Positions 1-10,640 of a stretch of 64,000 nt of DNA are shown here, in pieces (position 1 is the first letter of the stretch; each line of letters starts with the position of its first letter). Location: the NCBI RefSeq assembly GCF_007115105.1, contig NZ_SULJ01000007.1, positions 69,729-133,728 of the forward strand, in the 5' to 3' direction. The position numbers were made by a program, and so were the translations under genes. The notes under the pieces are model-generated. The model ran no database searches and was not told where the DNA came from. It was given only the letters and a program-made list of their open reading frames with translations. This DNA comes from Clostridium sp. HBUAS56010 (GTDB lineage Bacteria; Bacillota; Clostridia; Lachnospirales; Lachnospiraceae).

Positions 1-1091
<1,091 letters not shown>

Positions 1092-1103
<12 letters not shown>

Positions 1104-1135
1104 CAGACAGATAGCTGTTTTGCTGCACTTTTTTT
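1092..1135 (+). terminator. hairpin plus T-run, probable terminator
   Basis: An imperfect stem (arms around 1092-1104 and 1114-1128, with bulges) is followed by seven T. It points on the plus strand although no confident plus-strand gene precedes it. It may serve the small ORF at 969-1103. Confidence 0.4.
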
Positions 1136-1441
1136 ATTATACTAGAGGCGGTAAACACTCTTGTAAGATAAAAGTACTCTGTGCAGGAGGAATATGACAC
1201 TTAAAAGAAAATGCCGCAAAAGTGATCCTACATCAACCTCGAAGACTGGTCGGTTAACTCTTTTTTATGAATTTTATGCCTGTTTTCAGGTGTCATAATT
1301 ATTATGAATGCCATTTTCTGCATCTTCCCCTGCCAGTCAGATTCTGACACTTAAAATAGATACTGTCAATTTACAATAAGCAGGTCTCATGATAGGTTTA
1401 ATGTATCGCAGCGGTGAAGAAAAAGTAAAGGTCGTAGTTCA
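1136..1441. other. intergenic stretch without a clear gene
   Basis: No conserved protein is recognisable. Two exact copies of TGACACTTAAAA occur 150 bases apart (1195-1206 and 1345-1356). A 34-codon frame at 1194-1298 has AGGAGG only 3 bases before its ATG and is probably not a gene. The promoter of the downstream catabolic cluster should lie here, but I could not place a convincing -35/-10 pair. Confidence 0.4.
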
Positions 1442-2620
1442 ATGAAAGATTGTGATACAGTTAAGATTTTGCTAATAGGAATTGGCGGTTATGGAGTGAA
1501 TTACATCCATGAATTAACACAAAATTCTATTCCGCAGGTATCCATAGAAGGCGTATGTGAAGTAATGCCTGATGTTTATAAGCAGTTTCCTGTATTGGAA
1601 GAGAGAAAAATTTCGGTATACCAGTCTGTAGAGGAATTTTATGAAAATCATAAAGCAGATCTGGCGATTATATCTTCTCCCATTCACCTTCATTACAGCC
1701 AGACGGAATTTTGTCTGAAAGCGGGCAGTCATGTGCTTTGTGAAAAACCGGTCTGTACCAGCGTAAAAGGTGCCAGGGCTTTGATGGAACTGGAAGAGAA
1801 GGCAGGACATTTTGTAGGGGTGGGGTATCAGCTTAATTATTCGGAACCGGTCCTTTCCCTCAAAAGAGATATATTAAAAGGGAAATTTGGAAAACCTCTT
1901 TTTATGAAAGCCCTCCATGCAATGAGTCGGGGCAGCGCTTATTACAGGCGAAATTCCTGGGCAGGAAAGATTCAGGTCAATGATTGTGCGGTCAATGACA
2001 GTCCTTTTAATAATGCCTGTGCCCATCAATTTCAGGTTATGACGTTTTTATTAGGAGGAAAGATAGATCAGGCGTCAGAACTTTCAGACATATCAGCAGA
2101 ACTTTATAGAGCCAATCCGGAAGTGGAAAATTTTGATACGGCAGCGGTTCATGCAAGGACAGAAAAAGGGATTCCCCTCTATTATTATACCGGTCATAGT
2201 CTGGCAGAGAAGCATTTGGGACCGGTCAGTGAATACCATTTCGAACATGGAATTGTTTATTATGGCAGAGATTTTGGAGAAGGACCTGTAACCGAATATG
2301 TTGCAGAGATGGATGATGGAACAACCATTCTTTATAAAAAACCAAAAGAGGAACATCGGTTGAAGAAGCTGTATGATGCAATCGAAAGTGTGAGAAATAA
2401 TACTCATCCAGTATGCACCATACAATGTGCAATTCCTCATTTAGAGGCGGTGGAACATTTAAAAACATTACCAATTCTTCCGGTGAGAGAAGACCAGATT
2501 CAGTGGTCAGGGGAAGAATCTGATCGTTATTGCTGTATAAAACAGGCTGGAGAAGTTTTAAAATCTTGTTATTTCAATCAGCAAATGCCTTCTGAGGCAG
2601 GAGCTGACTGGATTAAATAA
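1442..2620 (+). CDS. Gfo/Idh/MocA family oxidoreductase
   Basis: A 392-residue NAD(P)-dependent sugar or inositol dehydrogenase-like protein. The N terminus is a Rossmann fold (GIGGYGVNY, residues about 13-21); the family EKP motif (CEKPV) is near residue 101; the rest is the alpha/beta substrate domain. It is first in a catabolic cluster and is one of three members of this family there (also 7131 and 10637), which are clearly diverged from each other. The ribosome site is weak (AAAGG about 12 bases upstream), so the start is uncertain. Such enzymes oxidise a ring hydroxyl of a sugar, sugar acid or glycoside; the substrate is not evident. Confidence 0.85.
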   Translation: MKDCDTVKILLIGIGGYGVNYIHELTQNSIPQVSIEGVCEVMPDVYKQFPVLEERKISVYQSVEEFYENHKADLAIISSPIHLHYSQTEFCLKAGSHVLCEKPVCTSVKGARALMELEEKAGHFVGVGYQLNYSEPVLSLKRDILKGKFGKPLFMKALHAMSRGSAYYRRNSWAGKIQVNDCAVNDSPFNNACAHQFQVMTFLLGGKIDQASELSDISAELYRANPEVENFDTAAVHARTEKGIPLYYYTGHSLAEKHLGPVSEYHFEHGIVYYGRDFGEGPVTEYVAEMDDGTTILYKKPKEEHRLKKLYDAIESVRNNTHPVCTIQCAIPHLEAVEHLKTLPILPVREDQIQWSGEESDRYCCIKQAGEVLKSCYFNQQMPSEAGADWIK

Positions 2621-2656
2621 ATGTATTGAGGGAAAACAAAAAAAGGAGAAGAAAGT

Positions 2657-4309
2657 ATGAAAAAAAGGAATGTGGCATGGATCATGGCAATGGTTATGGC
2701 AGCAACTGCATTAGCGGGCTGTAACGGTTCTTCCAAAACAACCGATGCAGGAGGAACATCGGCTGCAGCGTCAGACAGTGCAGGAGGGGCAAAACAAGGA
2801 AGCGATGATAAAAAAAATGCCGAAAAGCCTTATGAGGGAGTTACGCTGACTTACTGGGTTAAGTTAAATGGAAGTGTGTCTGCTTCCGTAGCCAATTTAG
2901 GGGAAACAAAATGGGCGAAAACAGTAGAAGAAAAGACAGGAATAAAATTGAAGTTTATTCACCCTACTTCTGGATCAGAAGATGAAGAATTCAGTGTTCT
3001 GGTGGCTTCCGGGGAGTATCCGGATATTATTGAGCATACATGGGTCAAATATTCAGGGGGTGCCTCTGCTGCCATTACCGATGGGGTTATTATGAATCTG
3101 AATGATATTATGGAAACAAAAGCACCAAACTTAAAAGGGATATTAGAGAAACACCCGGATGTGGATAAGATGATCCGTACCCAGGAAGGGGATTATTACT
3201 GTTTTCCATTCCTTAGGGGACTGGTAACACCCAATAAGACCCAGTTCTCCAGCGGAATGGTGGTGAGAAAGGATATTCTTAATAGACTGGGACTTGATAT
3301 TCCAGAAACCATTGAAGAGTGGGAGACTGTGCTTCGTGCTTTTAAGGCAGAAGGGATTGAAGTTCCATTTACGGCAAGACAGGAATGGATGAGAGATGTG
3401 TGGAGTCCTGGATTTGATAACTGGGGTGATTTCTATGTAGAAAATGGTGTTGTGAAAAATGGTCTGACAGAGGACAGCAGAAAAGAATTTCTTTTAAAGC
3501 TGAATCAGTGGTATGAAGAGGGACTGATTGACCGGGATTATCTGGTTGCGGATAAGAATTCCTGCCAGACTTATTTCACCACAGGAAAAAGTGCTGCAAC
3601 TTATGCTCCGGGAGGTCAGGGTCTTGGAACCTACACCCAGGTCATGCACGAAGCAGATCCCAATATTACGGAAAAGGATATTGTTTCTACGGTTCCACTG
3701 ACAGGAGAAAAAGGGAAAAATGCCAAGTTTTCCAAGATGAATCAGATCTTTGATGGTTCTGGTGCCAGTGCAACAATTACCACACAGTGTAAAAACGTGG
3801 ACGCAGCAGCATGGCTTTTAGACTGGATGTACGGACCAGAAGGCTCTATGGTTAACTGCTTTGGAATTGAAGGAGAATCTTTTAATATGGAAAATGGATA
3901 TCCCCTTTATACAGATCTGATTACAAAGAATCCGGAAGGTCTGACCATGGAACGGGCACTTGCTTTGTATACCCGTGTCGGTCAGTCAGGTCCTCTGGTT
4001 CAGGATGAGTTATACATTGAGCAGTATTATTCCCAGGACAATCAAAAAGAAGCCCTTGATTTGTGGATGAAAACAGATATGGGAAAATACGTTTATCCTC
4101 CTGCAACGATTTCCAACGAAGACAGCGATAAGTTTTCTAATATTATGAGCAATGTTAAGACCTTTTCCGATGAAATGGAATCCAAATTCATTGCCGGTAC
4201 CGCTTCTCTTGATGAATGGGACAATTATGTAAAACAGTTGAAAACCTTTGGTATCGAGGATGCCGTTGCCATGAAACAGGCAGCTTATGACAAGTATATG
4301 AAAAATTAG
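2657..4309 (+). CDS. extracellular solute-binding lipoprotein (sugar ABC importer, LplA-like)
   Basis: A 550-residue lipoprotein with a lipobox (ALAGC, Cys22) and then a Ser/Ala/Lys-rich linker to about residue 55, typical of Gram-positive binding proteins. The length and motifs fit the large LplA/YtcQ-type oligosaccharide binders. AAAAGGAG precedes the ATG. It should be anchored outside the membrane and deliver an oligosaccharide to the permease pair at 11670-13506, which is separated from it by the enzyme and regulator genes. The substrate is probably an acidic oligosaccharide, given the lyase next door. Confidence 0.88.
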   Translation: MKKRNVAWIMAMVMAATALAGCNGSSKTTDAGGTSAAASDSAGGAKQGSDDKKNAEKPYEGVTLTYWVKLNGSVSASVANLGETKWAKTVEEKTGIKLKFIHPTSGSEDEEFSVLVASGEYPDIIEHTWVKYSGGASAAITDGVIMNLNDIMETKAPNLKGILEKHPDVDKMIRTQEGDYYCFPFLRGLVTPNKTQFSSGMVVRKDILNRLGLDIPETIEEWETVLRAFKAEGIEVPFTARQEWMRDVWSPGFDNWGDFYVENGVVKNGLTEDSRKEFLLKLNQWYEEGLIDRDYLVADKNSCQTYFTTGKSAATYAPGGQGLGTYTQVMHEADPNITEKDIVSTVPLTGEKGKNAKFSKMNQIFDGSGASATITTQCKNVDAAAWLLDWMYGPEGSMVNCFGIEGESFNMENGYPLYTDLITKNPEGLTMERALALYTRVGQSGPLVQDELYIEQYYSQDNQKEALDLWMKTDMGKYVYPPATISNEDSDKFSNIMSNVKTFSDEMESKFIAGTASLDEWDNYVKQLKTFGIEDAVAMKQAAYDKYMKN

Positions 4310-4330
4310 TATAAGGAAAGGAATCCAACA

Positions 4331-6349
4331 ATGGAACGAATGCAAAGACTCCTGGAACGAATAAATTTTGATATACCGGAATTAAAGACAGCAAAAAAGC
4401 TGTATAAGGATAAAGATTTTTGCGGCTGTATGGATGCAGTTGTGGATCATTTTCGAAAACGGACTTCTCCCCATTATTTGTTTCAGGCAGAAGAGATGGA
4501 AAAATCAGAAGACCTGGATGTGTTAAAGGAAGCCGGGGAAGTCATGAAACATAAGATTTACGGTCATGAATTCCAGGGAGAAATTGACTGGTTTTTTAAT
4601 CCAACAAAAGACACTTCCAGAGATAATGAATGGAGCTGGTCTTTATTCCGGCATATTTACTGGCAGCCTCTTGCCAGGGCGTATGCGATGACAAAAAATG
4701 AGGCATATACCATAGAGTTTCTGGATCAGATGAAAAGTTTTGCAAAATCCTGGCCGGTAAAACCCTTTATGGAGGATGACACCTTTGAGAAGAAGTTTCA
4801 ATTTCCTGGTCATGCGTGGAGAACCATTGAAACAGCCATGCGGATCTACACATCCTGGCTTCCTGCCATGGAGGCCTTTCGGACTTCTCTGGAGTGGAAG
4901 CGGGAGGACTGGGTGCTGTTTCTCTCCCTGATCTGTGATCACGGAGATTATCTGATGGATCGTTACAGCAACCACAACCGGTCCAGCAACTGGCTGACCA
5001 TGGAATCCAGTGCCCTGTTCCAGTGCGGAGTGATGTTTCCTGAAATTAAATCTGACTGGCTTGCAACAGGTTATAAACGGGTTATGCACGAACTGAAATA
5101 TTCCTTTGATAACGATGGAATTCATATGGAACGGACCCCTATTTATCATCTGGTTGCAGCAGGAGCTTACTTACAGGCATGGCGCCTGTGTGTAAAAAAT
5201 AAAATTCCTGTTCCTCCATATGGACTGCCTACACTGGAAAAAGCGGCAGAATTTTTAATGAAGCTTGTAAAACCGGATTTTTCAACCCCTATGATCGGGG
5301 ATGCGGACCGGGATGATCTTCTTGCCAGAACCAGCGATACCTCTCTTTATGAGGGAATGAATCTGACCTTTGACCCCATTGATTTAAATGAAATCAGAGC
5401 TTATTTCCGTACAATGTATGAGATTACAGGAAGACAGGATTTCCTTTATTTTGCAACAGGAAGAAAGGAAGGCAGTCCTCCGAATAACCGGAACTTTGCA
5501 TTCCGGGATGCAGGAATTTATGTGATGCGTACGGGGTGGGAGGCTGAGGACAGCTACTTCCATGTTCATGGCGTGCAGTTGGAACGGGGAGAAAAAAGCA
5601 GTCATTCCCACAATGACACGGGCCATCTGGAGCTTCACATCAAAGGGGAGGATATTTTAACGGACAGCGGCCGTTATATCTATAACAGTTCCTGTCTGAA
5701 AGACTGGCGTCATTATTTTTTATCCGCCAAGGCACACAATACCCTTTATGTGGATGACCATGAGATGGGAACGGTTCCCGGAGTGAGCAGAGTCAGAGGA
5801 GTGAGAACCTATTGTCACCGCTTTGAGGAAACAGAGGATTACCAGGTAATAGACATATCCCATAATGGCTATGTCTATACGGAAGATCCCATCTATCACA
5901 GAAGAAGAGTGATTCATCTGCGAGATGATATTTATGTAATTGACGATCAGGTGACAGGACTGGGATTGAAAAAACATGACCTCCGGCTGTATTTTAACTT
6001 TGCTTTTGGTTCTCTTTCCGAAAAAGAAGACTGGTTTCTTTATCAATCCCAAAAGGGAAGAACTTACGGGGTGAGAAATACCACCACCACCTCTGCTGCC
6101 TGTCAAATACTCTGCGGAAGTGAAAACCCCATCGGGGGCTGGATTTCCCATGGATATGCCTGGAAAAAACCAATTCCGCAGTTAAGCATACATACAGAAG
6201 GACCGGTACCGTTTCGCTCTGTTACCGTCATTTCTCCGGAGAAGATTGGGGTCGTTATTACGGCAGACATGGAACAGGCAGAGCTGAAAATAGCTGGAAG
6301 CAGCATAAACGGACTGCTCCTTAAAGGAGAAGAAATTCTTATAAAATAA
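4331..6349 (+). CDS. heparinase II/III family polysaccharide lyase (cytosolic)
   Basis: A 672-residue protein with the two-part heparinase II/III layout: an all-helical N-terminal half (to about residue 340) and a C-terminal beta-sandwich half with the hallmark HSHNDTGHLELH stretch near residues 424-435 and DSGRYIYN just after. The family cleaves uronic-acid-containing polysaccharides by beta-elimination, leaving a 4,5-unsaturated uronate. There is no signal peptide, so it should act inside the cell on imported oligosaccharides, like exo-type oligoalginate or glycosaminoglycan lyases. It lies 21 bases after the binding protein, in the same operon. The exact polysaccharide cannot be told from sequence. 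Confidence 0.85.
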   Translation: MERMQRLLERINFDIPELKTAKKLYKDKDFCGCMDAVVDHFRKRTSPHYLFQAEEMEKSEDLDVLKEAGEVMKHKIYGHEFQGEIDWFFNPTKDTSRDNEWSWSLFRHIYWQPLARAYAMTKNEAYTIEFLDQMKSFAKSWPVKPFMEDDTFEKKFQFPGHAWRTIETAMRIYTSWLPAMEAFRTSLEWKREDWVLFLSLICDHGDYLMDRYSNHNRSSNWLTMESSALFQCGVMFPEIKSDWLATGYKRVMHELKYSFDNDGIHMERTPIYHLVAAGAYLQAWRLCVKNKIPVPPYGLPTLEKAAEFLMKLVKPDFSTPMIGDADRDDLLARTSDTSLYEGMNLTFDPIDLNEIRAYFRTMYEITGRQDFLYFATGRKEGSPPNNRNFAFRDAGIYVMRTGWEAEDSYFHVHGVQLERGEKSSHSHNDTGHLELHIKGEDILTDSGRYIYNSSCLKDWRHYFLSAKAHNTLYVDDHEMGTVPGVSRVRGVRTYCHRFEETEDYQVIDISHNGYVYTEDPIYHRRRVIHLRDDIYVIDDQVTGLGLKKHDLRLYFNFAFGSLSEKEDWFLYQSQKGRTYGVRNTTTTSAACQILCGSENPIGGWISHGYAWKKPIPQLSIHTEGPVPFRSVTVISPEKIGVVITADMEQAELKIAGSSINGLLLKGEEILIK

Positions 6350-6363
6350 AGGTGGAATGACTT

Positions 6364-7143
6364 ATGAGATATGGAATTTGCACCGGGCTTGAGAACCTGG
6401 AGGTGTTAGAGGAACTGGGATACGATTATCTGGAAGCTTCTGTAACAGCCGTACTTCAATTAACCCAGGAGGAACGAAGTATGTATGTGGATAAACTGAA
6501 CCGCTCTCCGGTTAAATGTGAGGCATTTAATATTTTATTTCCCAAAACAATGGCTCTGATCGGACCATGTGCAGACCGGGGACAGCTGCTGGATTATCTT
6601 CACAAGGCATTTACTGTAATCAAAGAGCTTGGGGGAGAGGTTGTTGTCTTTGGAAGCGGAAAGTGCAGGACCTGTTCCAATGGATATGATTACCGCCAGG
6701 CTTACAAAGAACTGGTGGAGGTGTGCCGGACAACAGGAGAAGTGGCTGAGAAATATGGCGTGAAAGTGGTAATAGAACCGTTAAGCAGAAAAGAGACCAA
6801 CTTAATCTGCACTCTGGCGGAAGGCGCCATGCTGCAGGCAGATGTGAACCATAAAAATGTAGAATTGCTGGCAGATTATTATCATGTGGCAGCCAATCAT
6901 GACAGCATTGCCCAGATGGAGTCTATCGGAGGACTTTCCCATATTCACATTGCGTCAGGAAATGGGCGGAGATTTCCCACTAATCAGGAAGGAGAGCAGT
7001 ACGGCGAATTCATGGAGGCTTTAAAAGCATTGGGATATGATGGAAGAATCAGCATTGAGGGGAAGACGGAAGACTTAAAAGAGGATGGTGCGGCGGCACT
7101 GAAACTTTTAAAGGAGCTGGAGGCAGAAGCATGGAGAAAGTAA
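6364..7143 (+). CDS. sugar phosphate isomerase/epimerase family protein
   Basis: A 259-residue xylose-isomerase-like TIM barrel. Recognisable metal-site regions include VVIEPLSRKE (strand 5 Glu), DYYHVAANHD (strand 6-7 region), HIHIASGNGR and a final SIEGK. The family includes hydroxypyruvate isomerase, tagatose and allulose epimerases, 3-keto-sugar-processing enzymes and IolE/IolI-type proteins. GGTGG precedes the ATG, 14 bases after the lyase stop. The 3' end overlaps the next oxidoreductase by 13 bases, so the two are probably translated together and may act in sequence on one substrate. Confidence 0.82.
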   Translation: MRYGICTGLENLEVLEELGYDYLEASVTAVLQLTQEERSMYVDKLNRSPVKCEAFNILFPKTMALIGPCADRGQLLDYLHKAFTVIKELGGEVVVFGSGKCRTCSNGYDYRQAYKELVEVCRTTGEVAEKYGVKVVIEPLSRKETNLICTLAEGAMLQADVNHKNVELLADYYHVAANHDSIAQMESIGGLSHIHIASGNGRRFPTNQEGEQYGEFMEALKALGYDGRISIEGKTEDLKEDGAAALKLLKELEAEAWRK

Positions 7144-8252
7144 AAATCGGAATTATTGGGTTTGGTAAGATGGGAAGCCAGCATGGGGGAAGCATTAGAA
7201 AGGGGCAGGTACCGGAAGCAGAGCTGGCGGCGGTTGCGGACATTGACCCTCAGCGGTTAAAAAAGGCAAAGGAGATGTTTGGAGAAGATTTTCCGGTATA
7301 TGATACCATGGAAGCACTCCTGGAGTCGAAAACCTGTGAGGCTGTGATTATTGCAACTCCCCATTACCATCACCCCTCCATGGCAATAAAGGCGATGGAG
7401 GCAGGACTTCATGTTCTGGTGGAAAAACCGGCAGGTGTTTATACCAGACAGGTAGAAGCCATGGATCAGGTGGCGAAAGCTCATCCGGAGCTGGTCTATT
7501 GTGTGGATTTTAATCAGAGAACCAACCCCATGTATCAGAAGTTAAAGGAATTGATTGAAAGCGGAGAACTGGGCAAGATCAAACGGGTCATCTGGATTAT
7601 TACGGACTGGTACCGTTCCCAAAGCTATTATGACCAGGGAGGCTGGAGAGCTACCTGGGATGGCGAAGGAGGTGGTGTTCTGCTCAATCAGAATCCCCAC
7701 AACCTGGATCTGTGGCAGTGGATGTGCGGCATGCCAAAACGGGTAAAAGCCAATGTATATTACGGGAAACACCGTAACATTGAGGTAGAAGATGATGTAA
7801 CAGTACTGACAGAATATGAAAATGGTGCAACGGGCTGTTATATTACCACGGTTGGAGATGCACCTGGGACAAATCGCTTGGAAGTTGACGGGGAACAAGG
7901 TAAAATAGTATTAGAAGGGGATAAGATGATTTTCTCCCGCCTGAGAGTTGCGGAACCGGAATTTAATGCCGGTTATCAGGGGGGACTTGGAAAACCGGAA
8001 GTGTGGGAATGTGAGATTCCGATCAAAGGGAAATACACGTCTCACCCAGGGATTTTGACGAATTTCTGTAATGCAATCCGCAAAGGGGAAAGGCGGATCG
8101 CACCAGGAGAGGAGGGCATTCTTGGACTTTCCATATCCAATGCAATTCATTTATCCTCATGGCTGGGAGGGGCATGGGTAGACCTGCCTGTAGATGGAGA
8201 CCTGTTCCTTGAAAAATTAAAGGAACGGTGTAAGAACGAAATCTCTTTGTAA
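7131..8252 (+). CDS. Gfo/Idh/MocA family oxidoreductase
   Basis: A 373-residue NAD(P)-dependent oxidoreductase: Rossmann GFGKMGSQH near the start, VEKPAG near residue 97, and in the substrate domain the GGWRATW and GGGVLLNQNPHNLDLWQW stretches that carry the family's substrate-site residues (the His in NPHNLD is the usual catalytic position). It overlaps the upstream isomerase gene. Of the three paralogs here it resembles the one at 10637 most closely (both have GGGVL-NQ). Probably oxidises or reduces a carbohydrate ring carbon; substrate unknown. Confidence 0.86.
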   Translation: MEKVKIGIIGFGKMGSQHGGSIRKGQVPEAELAAVADIDPQRLKKAKEMFGEDFPVYDTMEALLESKTCEAVIIATPHYHHPSMAIKAMEAGLHVLVEKPAGVYTRQVEAMDQVAKAHPELVYCVDFNQRTNPMYQKLKELIESGELGKIKRVIWIITDWYRSQSYYDQGGWRATWDGEGGGVLLNQNPHNLDLWQWMCGMPKRVKANVYYGKHRNIEVEDDVTVLTEYENGATGCYITTVGDAPGTNRLEVDGEQGKIVLEGDKMIFSRLRVAEPEFNAGYQGGLGKPEVWECEIPIKGKYTSHPGILTNFCNAIRKGERRIAPGEEGILGLSISNAIHLSSWLGGAWVDLPVDGDLFLEKLKERCKNEISL

Positions 8253-8288
8253 TCCCGGTTAAAAAACCGAATAAGAGGAGTCTGGGTC

Positions 8289-10640
8289 ATGAAGAAAACG
8301 AAGAAAACGCTGTCAGATGTGTTACTAAAGTGGGGGCTGTCTTATGTACTCATATCAGCGATCGCCATTGCTACATTTGCTTTTTGTACAAAAAAGTATT
8401 CCAGTGCTCTCCGTACAGAAGTGGAGTATTCCAATTCCATTTTAATTGAAAGCATGCAGATGAATCTGGATAAAGCGGTGGGAGAGCTGCGCGTGTTTGG
8501 AAGTAAGGCAAGTTTAAATTCCAGGGTAAAAAAACTCAGACAGCGTACTTCGTTTGATGAAGTATCAAGATATGAACTTTATGAACTGGTCCGGGATCTT
8601 GGAAAGGATATTCTGACGTCGGGGGATACTACAGAAAATCCAATGTTTCTCTATTTTCCTCAGATGGATTTCATGATTTCCGGCAGTTATTACAATAACA
8701 GTTATGATTTTTTCCAGATTGTACTAAGCGGGTATGGGTTTGATTATGCTTACTGGAATGAAATTACTGCAAAAACATACCGCGTTCCTCAGATTTTTTT
8801 ACTTCCATGCAGTGACGGAACGCTTCTCACCATATTGGTTCGACCGGTTGACAGCCGGATTACCCATTCTTATCCTGTCAATGCGGTGATGATTATGAAT
8901 ACTAAAAAGGTAATGTCGTCTTTTGAAAAAAGCGGGCGGACTCATGATTATATGTGTATTTATGATGAAGCCAATGAAAAAATAATATCAGAAAAGGAAG
9001 TGCCAGGGGAGCTGGAGACTTTGCTGAAAGAAAAAGACATGGAAGGCAGGTATGGAAGTTTTTTAGCCGATATCAATGGAAAAAGGGCAGTGGTTTCCTA
9101 CATTCCTTCCCGTTATGAGGAGTGGAAATATGTTGTTGTCTCATCGGAGCAGAATTATTTAAAAACAATCTCAGAGCTTCAGCACATGATGGCAGCAGCA
9201 GGTTTCTTTTATCTGGCGGCAAGTATTATCCTGGCTTACAGCAGTATAAGGAAACACTACCAGCCAATTCGGAATATGGCGGATACTCTTGGTGTATATG
9301 AAGCGGCTGCACAATCCCGGAAAGATACCTATGCCTGCTTAAATGATTCCGTCAATCAGCTTGTACTTAAGAATAAGGAAAACAGCACCAAGATTCATAA
9401 ACAGTACCAGGCAATCCGCAATGAACTGTTCCGGCGGCTTTTAATGGCAGAGAACAGTTTTGATATTCCTGCAGATGAGATGTTAAAGCAATATCATCTT
9501 TCTGTGGGAGAAGGAAGTTATTTGATTTTAGCCTATCACCTGGAAGGAACCATGGAACAGGGAGAATGGGGAGAGTGGTCAAAAGAGATACCGGCAGGTC
9601 TTTTGGAACTGACCTGGTTTATATTACAAAATGTTACAGAAGAGAATATGAGGATTGAGTCACTTGGGGTTTCTTCCATACAGGAAAAGGAATTCATGGT
9701 GTTTCTGGTTACGGCACAGGAAGAAACGGATTTCATGGAGCGGGCAAAGAATGCGGTTTCCATGTCCAGGGAATTCATTGGTGCCAGATATGGAATCCGC
9801 TATTGTGCGGCAGTCAGTGAGATCCATAAAGGTTCCGAATCGGTGTCTGCGGCATTTGGTGAGGCACAAAGAGTGTTGGAATATCAGAAAAATTCCGCTT
9901 ATTCTGATTTTATCAGTTATGGGGACATTAATATTTTTCCAAAAGATACCATGCTTAAATATCCCCTTGATGTGGAAAACCGGTTGTTCCATTCCATACA
10001 GGTGGGAAATGATAAGCTGGCATTTGAAGCATTGGATGAATTGATTCGGGAAAATCAGTACAACTGTCTGACACCGGAAGCCATGCAGTTTTTAACAAGC
10101 AGCATTGCGGGCACCATTATCCGGTCGGTTAGTCAGATTATCAGCCCGGACCAGTTGCTGCCGCTGCAAAAACAGATGGTAAAGGCATGTGCAGGAAGAA
10201 ATATTGAGGCAGTTTTAACAGAATTAAAAGAAGCAGTGACAGAGATCTGCTCCCAGGTAAAAGCCCAGATCAGCGAAGAAAGGGCTGCGAGGAAAAGTTC
10301 TCTTTACCAGGAAGTAAAGGATTACGTTGAGATTAATTATGTGGACAGTTCCTTAAGCGTCAATGAGATTGCAGGGAGATTCAAGATACAGCCTGCGGCA
10401 CTTTCAAAGATTTTTAAAGAATCAGAGGGGGAAAATCTGTCCCAGTATATCAACCGGATCAGGCTGTTCCATGCCAGAGAGCTGATTTTGGAAAACAGAA
10501 AGCTGGAAGAGGTGGCGGTGTTATGCGGTTACGGAAGCCAGCGGACATTTTTAAGAATATTTAAGCAGTATGAAGGGGTAACGCCCACTCAGTTTAAGGA
10601 TATGGAAGAAAAAAAGAAAAGGGAGGATATAAAATCATGA
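8289..10640 (+). CDS. membrane-bound AraC family transcriptional regulator
   Basis: A 783-residue one-component sensor. A transmembrane helix at about residues 13-33, an extracellular sensing region and a second helix at about 295-315 are followed by a long cytoplasmic linker and a C-terminal AraC-type pair of helix-turn-helices (about residues 675-775, with SVNEIAGRF and VAVLCGYGSQRTFLRIFKQY). This layout is common among regulators of LplABC-type sugar loci in Firmicutes. It probably senses the sugar or its binding protein outside and controls this cluster. Start: GAGGAG before ATG 8289. The stop overlaps the next ATG (ATGA). Confidence 0.85.
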   Translation: MKKTKKTLSDVLLKWGLSYVLISAIAIATFAFCTKKYSSALRTEVEYSNSILIESMQMNLDKAVGELRVFGSKASLNSRVKKLRQRTSFDEVSRYELYELVRDLGKDILTSGDTTENPMFLYFPQMDFMISGSYYNNSYDFFQIVLSGYGFDYAYWNEITAKTYRVPQIFLLPCSDGTLLTILVRPVDSRITHSYPVNAVMIMNTKKVMSSFEKSGRTHDYMCIYDEANEKIISEKEVPGELETLLKEKDMEGRYGSFLADINGKRAVVSYIPSRYEEWKYVVVSSEQNYLKTISELQHMMAAAGFFYLAASIILAYSSIRKHYQPIRNMADTLGVYEAAAQSRKDTYACLNDSVNQLVLKNKENSTKIHKQYQAIRNELFRRLLMAENSFDIPADEMLKQYHLSVGEGSYLILAYHLEGTMEQGEWGEWSKEIPAGLLELTWFILQNVTEENMRIESLGVSSIQEKEFMVFLVTAQEETDFMERAKNAVSMSREFIGARYGIRYCAAVSEIHKGSESVSAAFGEAQRVLEYQKNSAYSDFISYGDINIFPKDTMLKYPLDVENRLFHSIQVGNDKLAFEALDELIRENQYNCLTPEAMQFLTSSIAGTIIRSVSQIISPDQLLPLQKQMVKACAGRNIEAVLTELKEAVTEICSQVKAQISEERAARKSSLYQEVKDYVEINYVDSSLSVNEIAGRFKIQPAALSKIFKESEGENLSQYINRIRLFHARELILENRKLEEVAVLCGYGSQRTFLRIFKQYEGVTPTQFKDMEEKKKREDIKS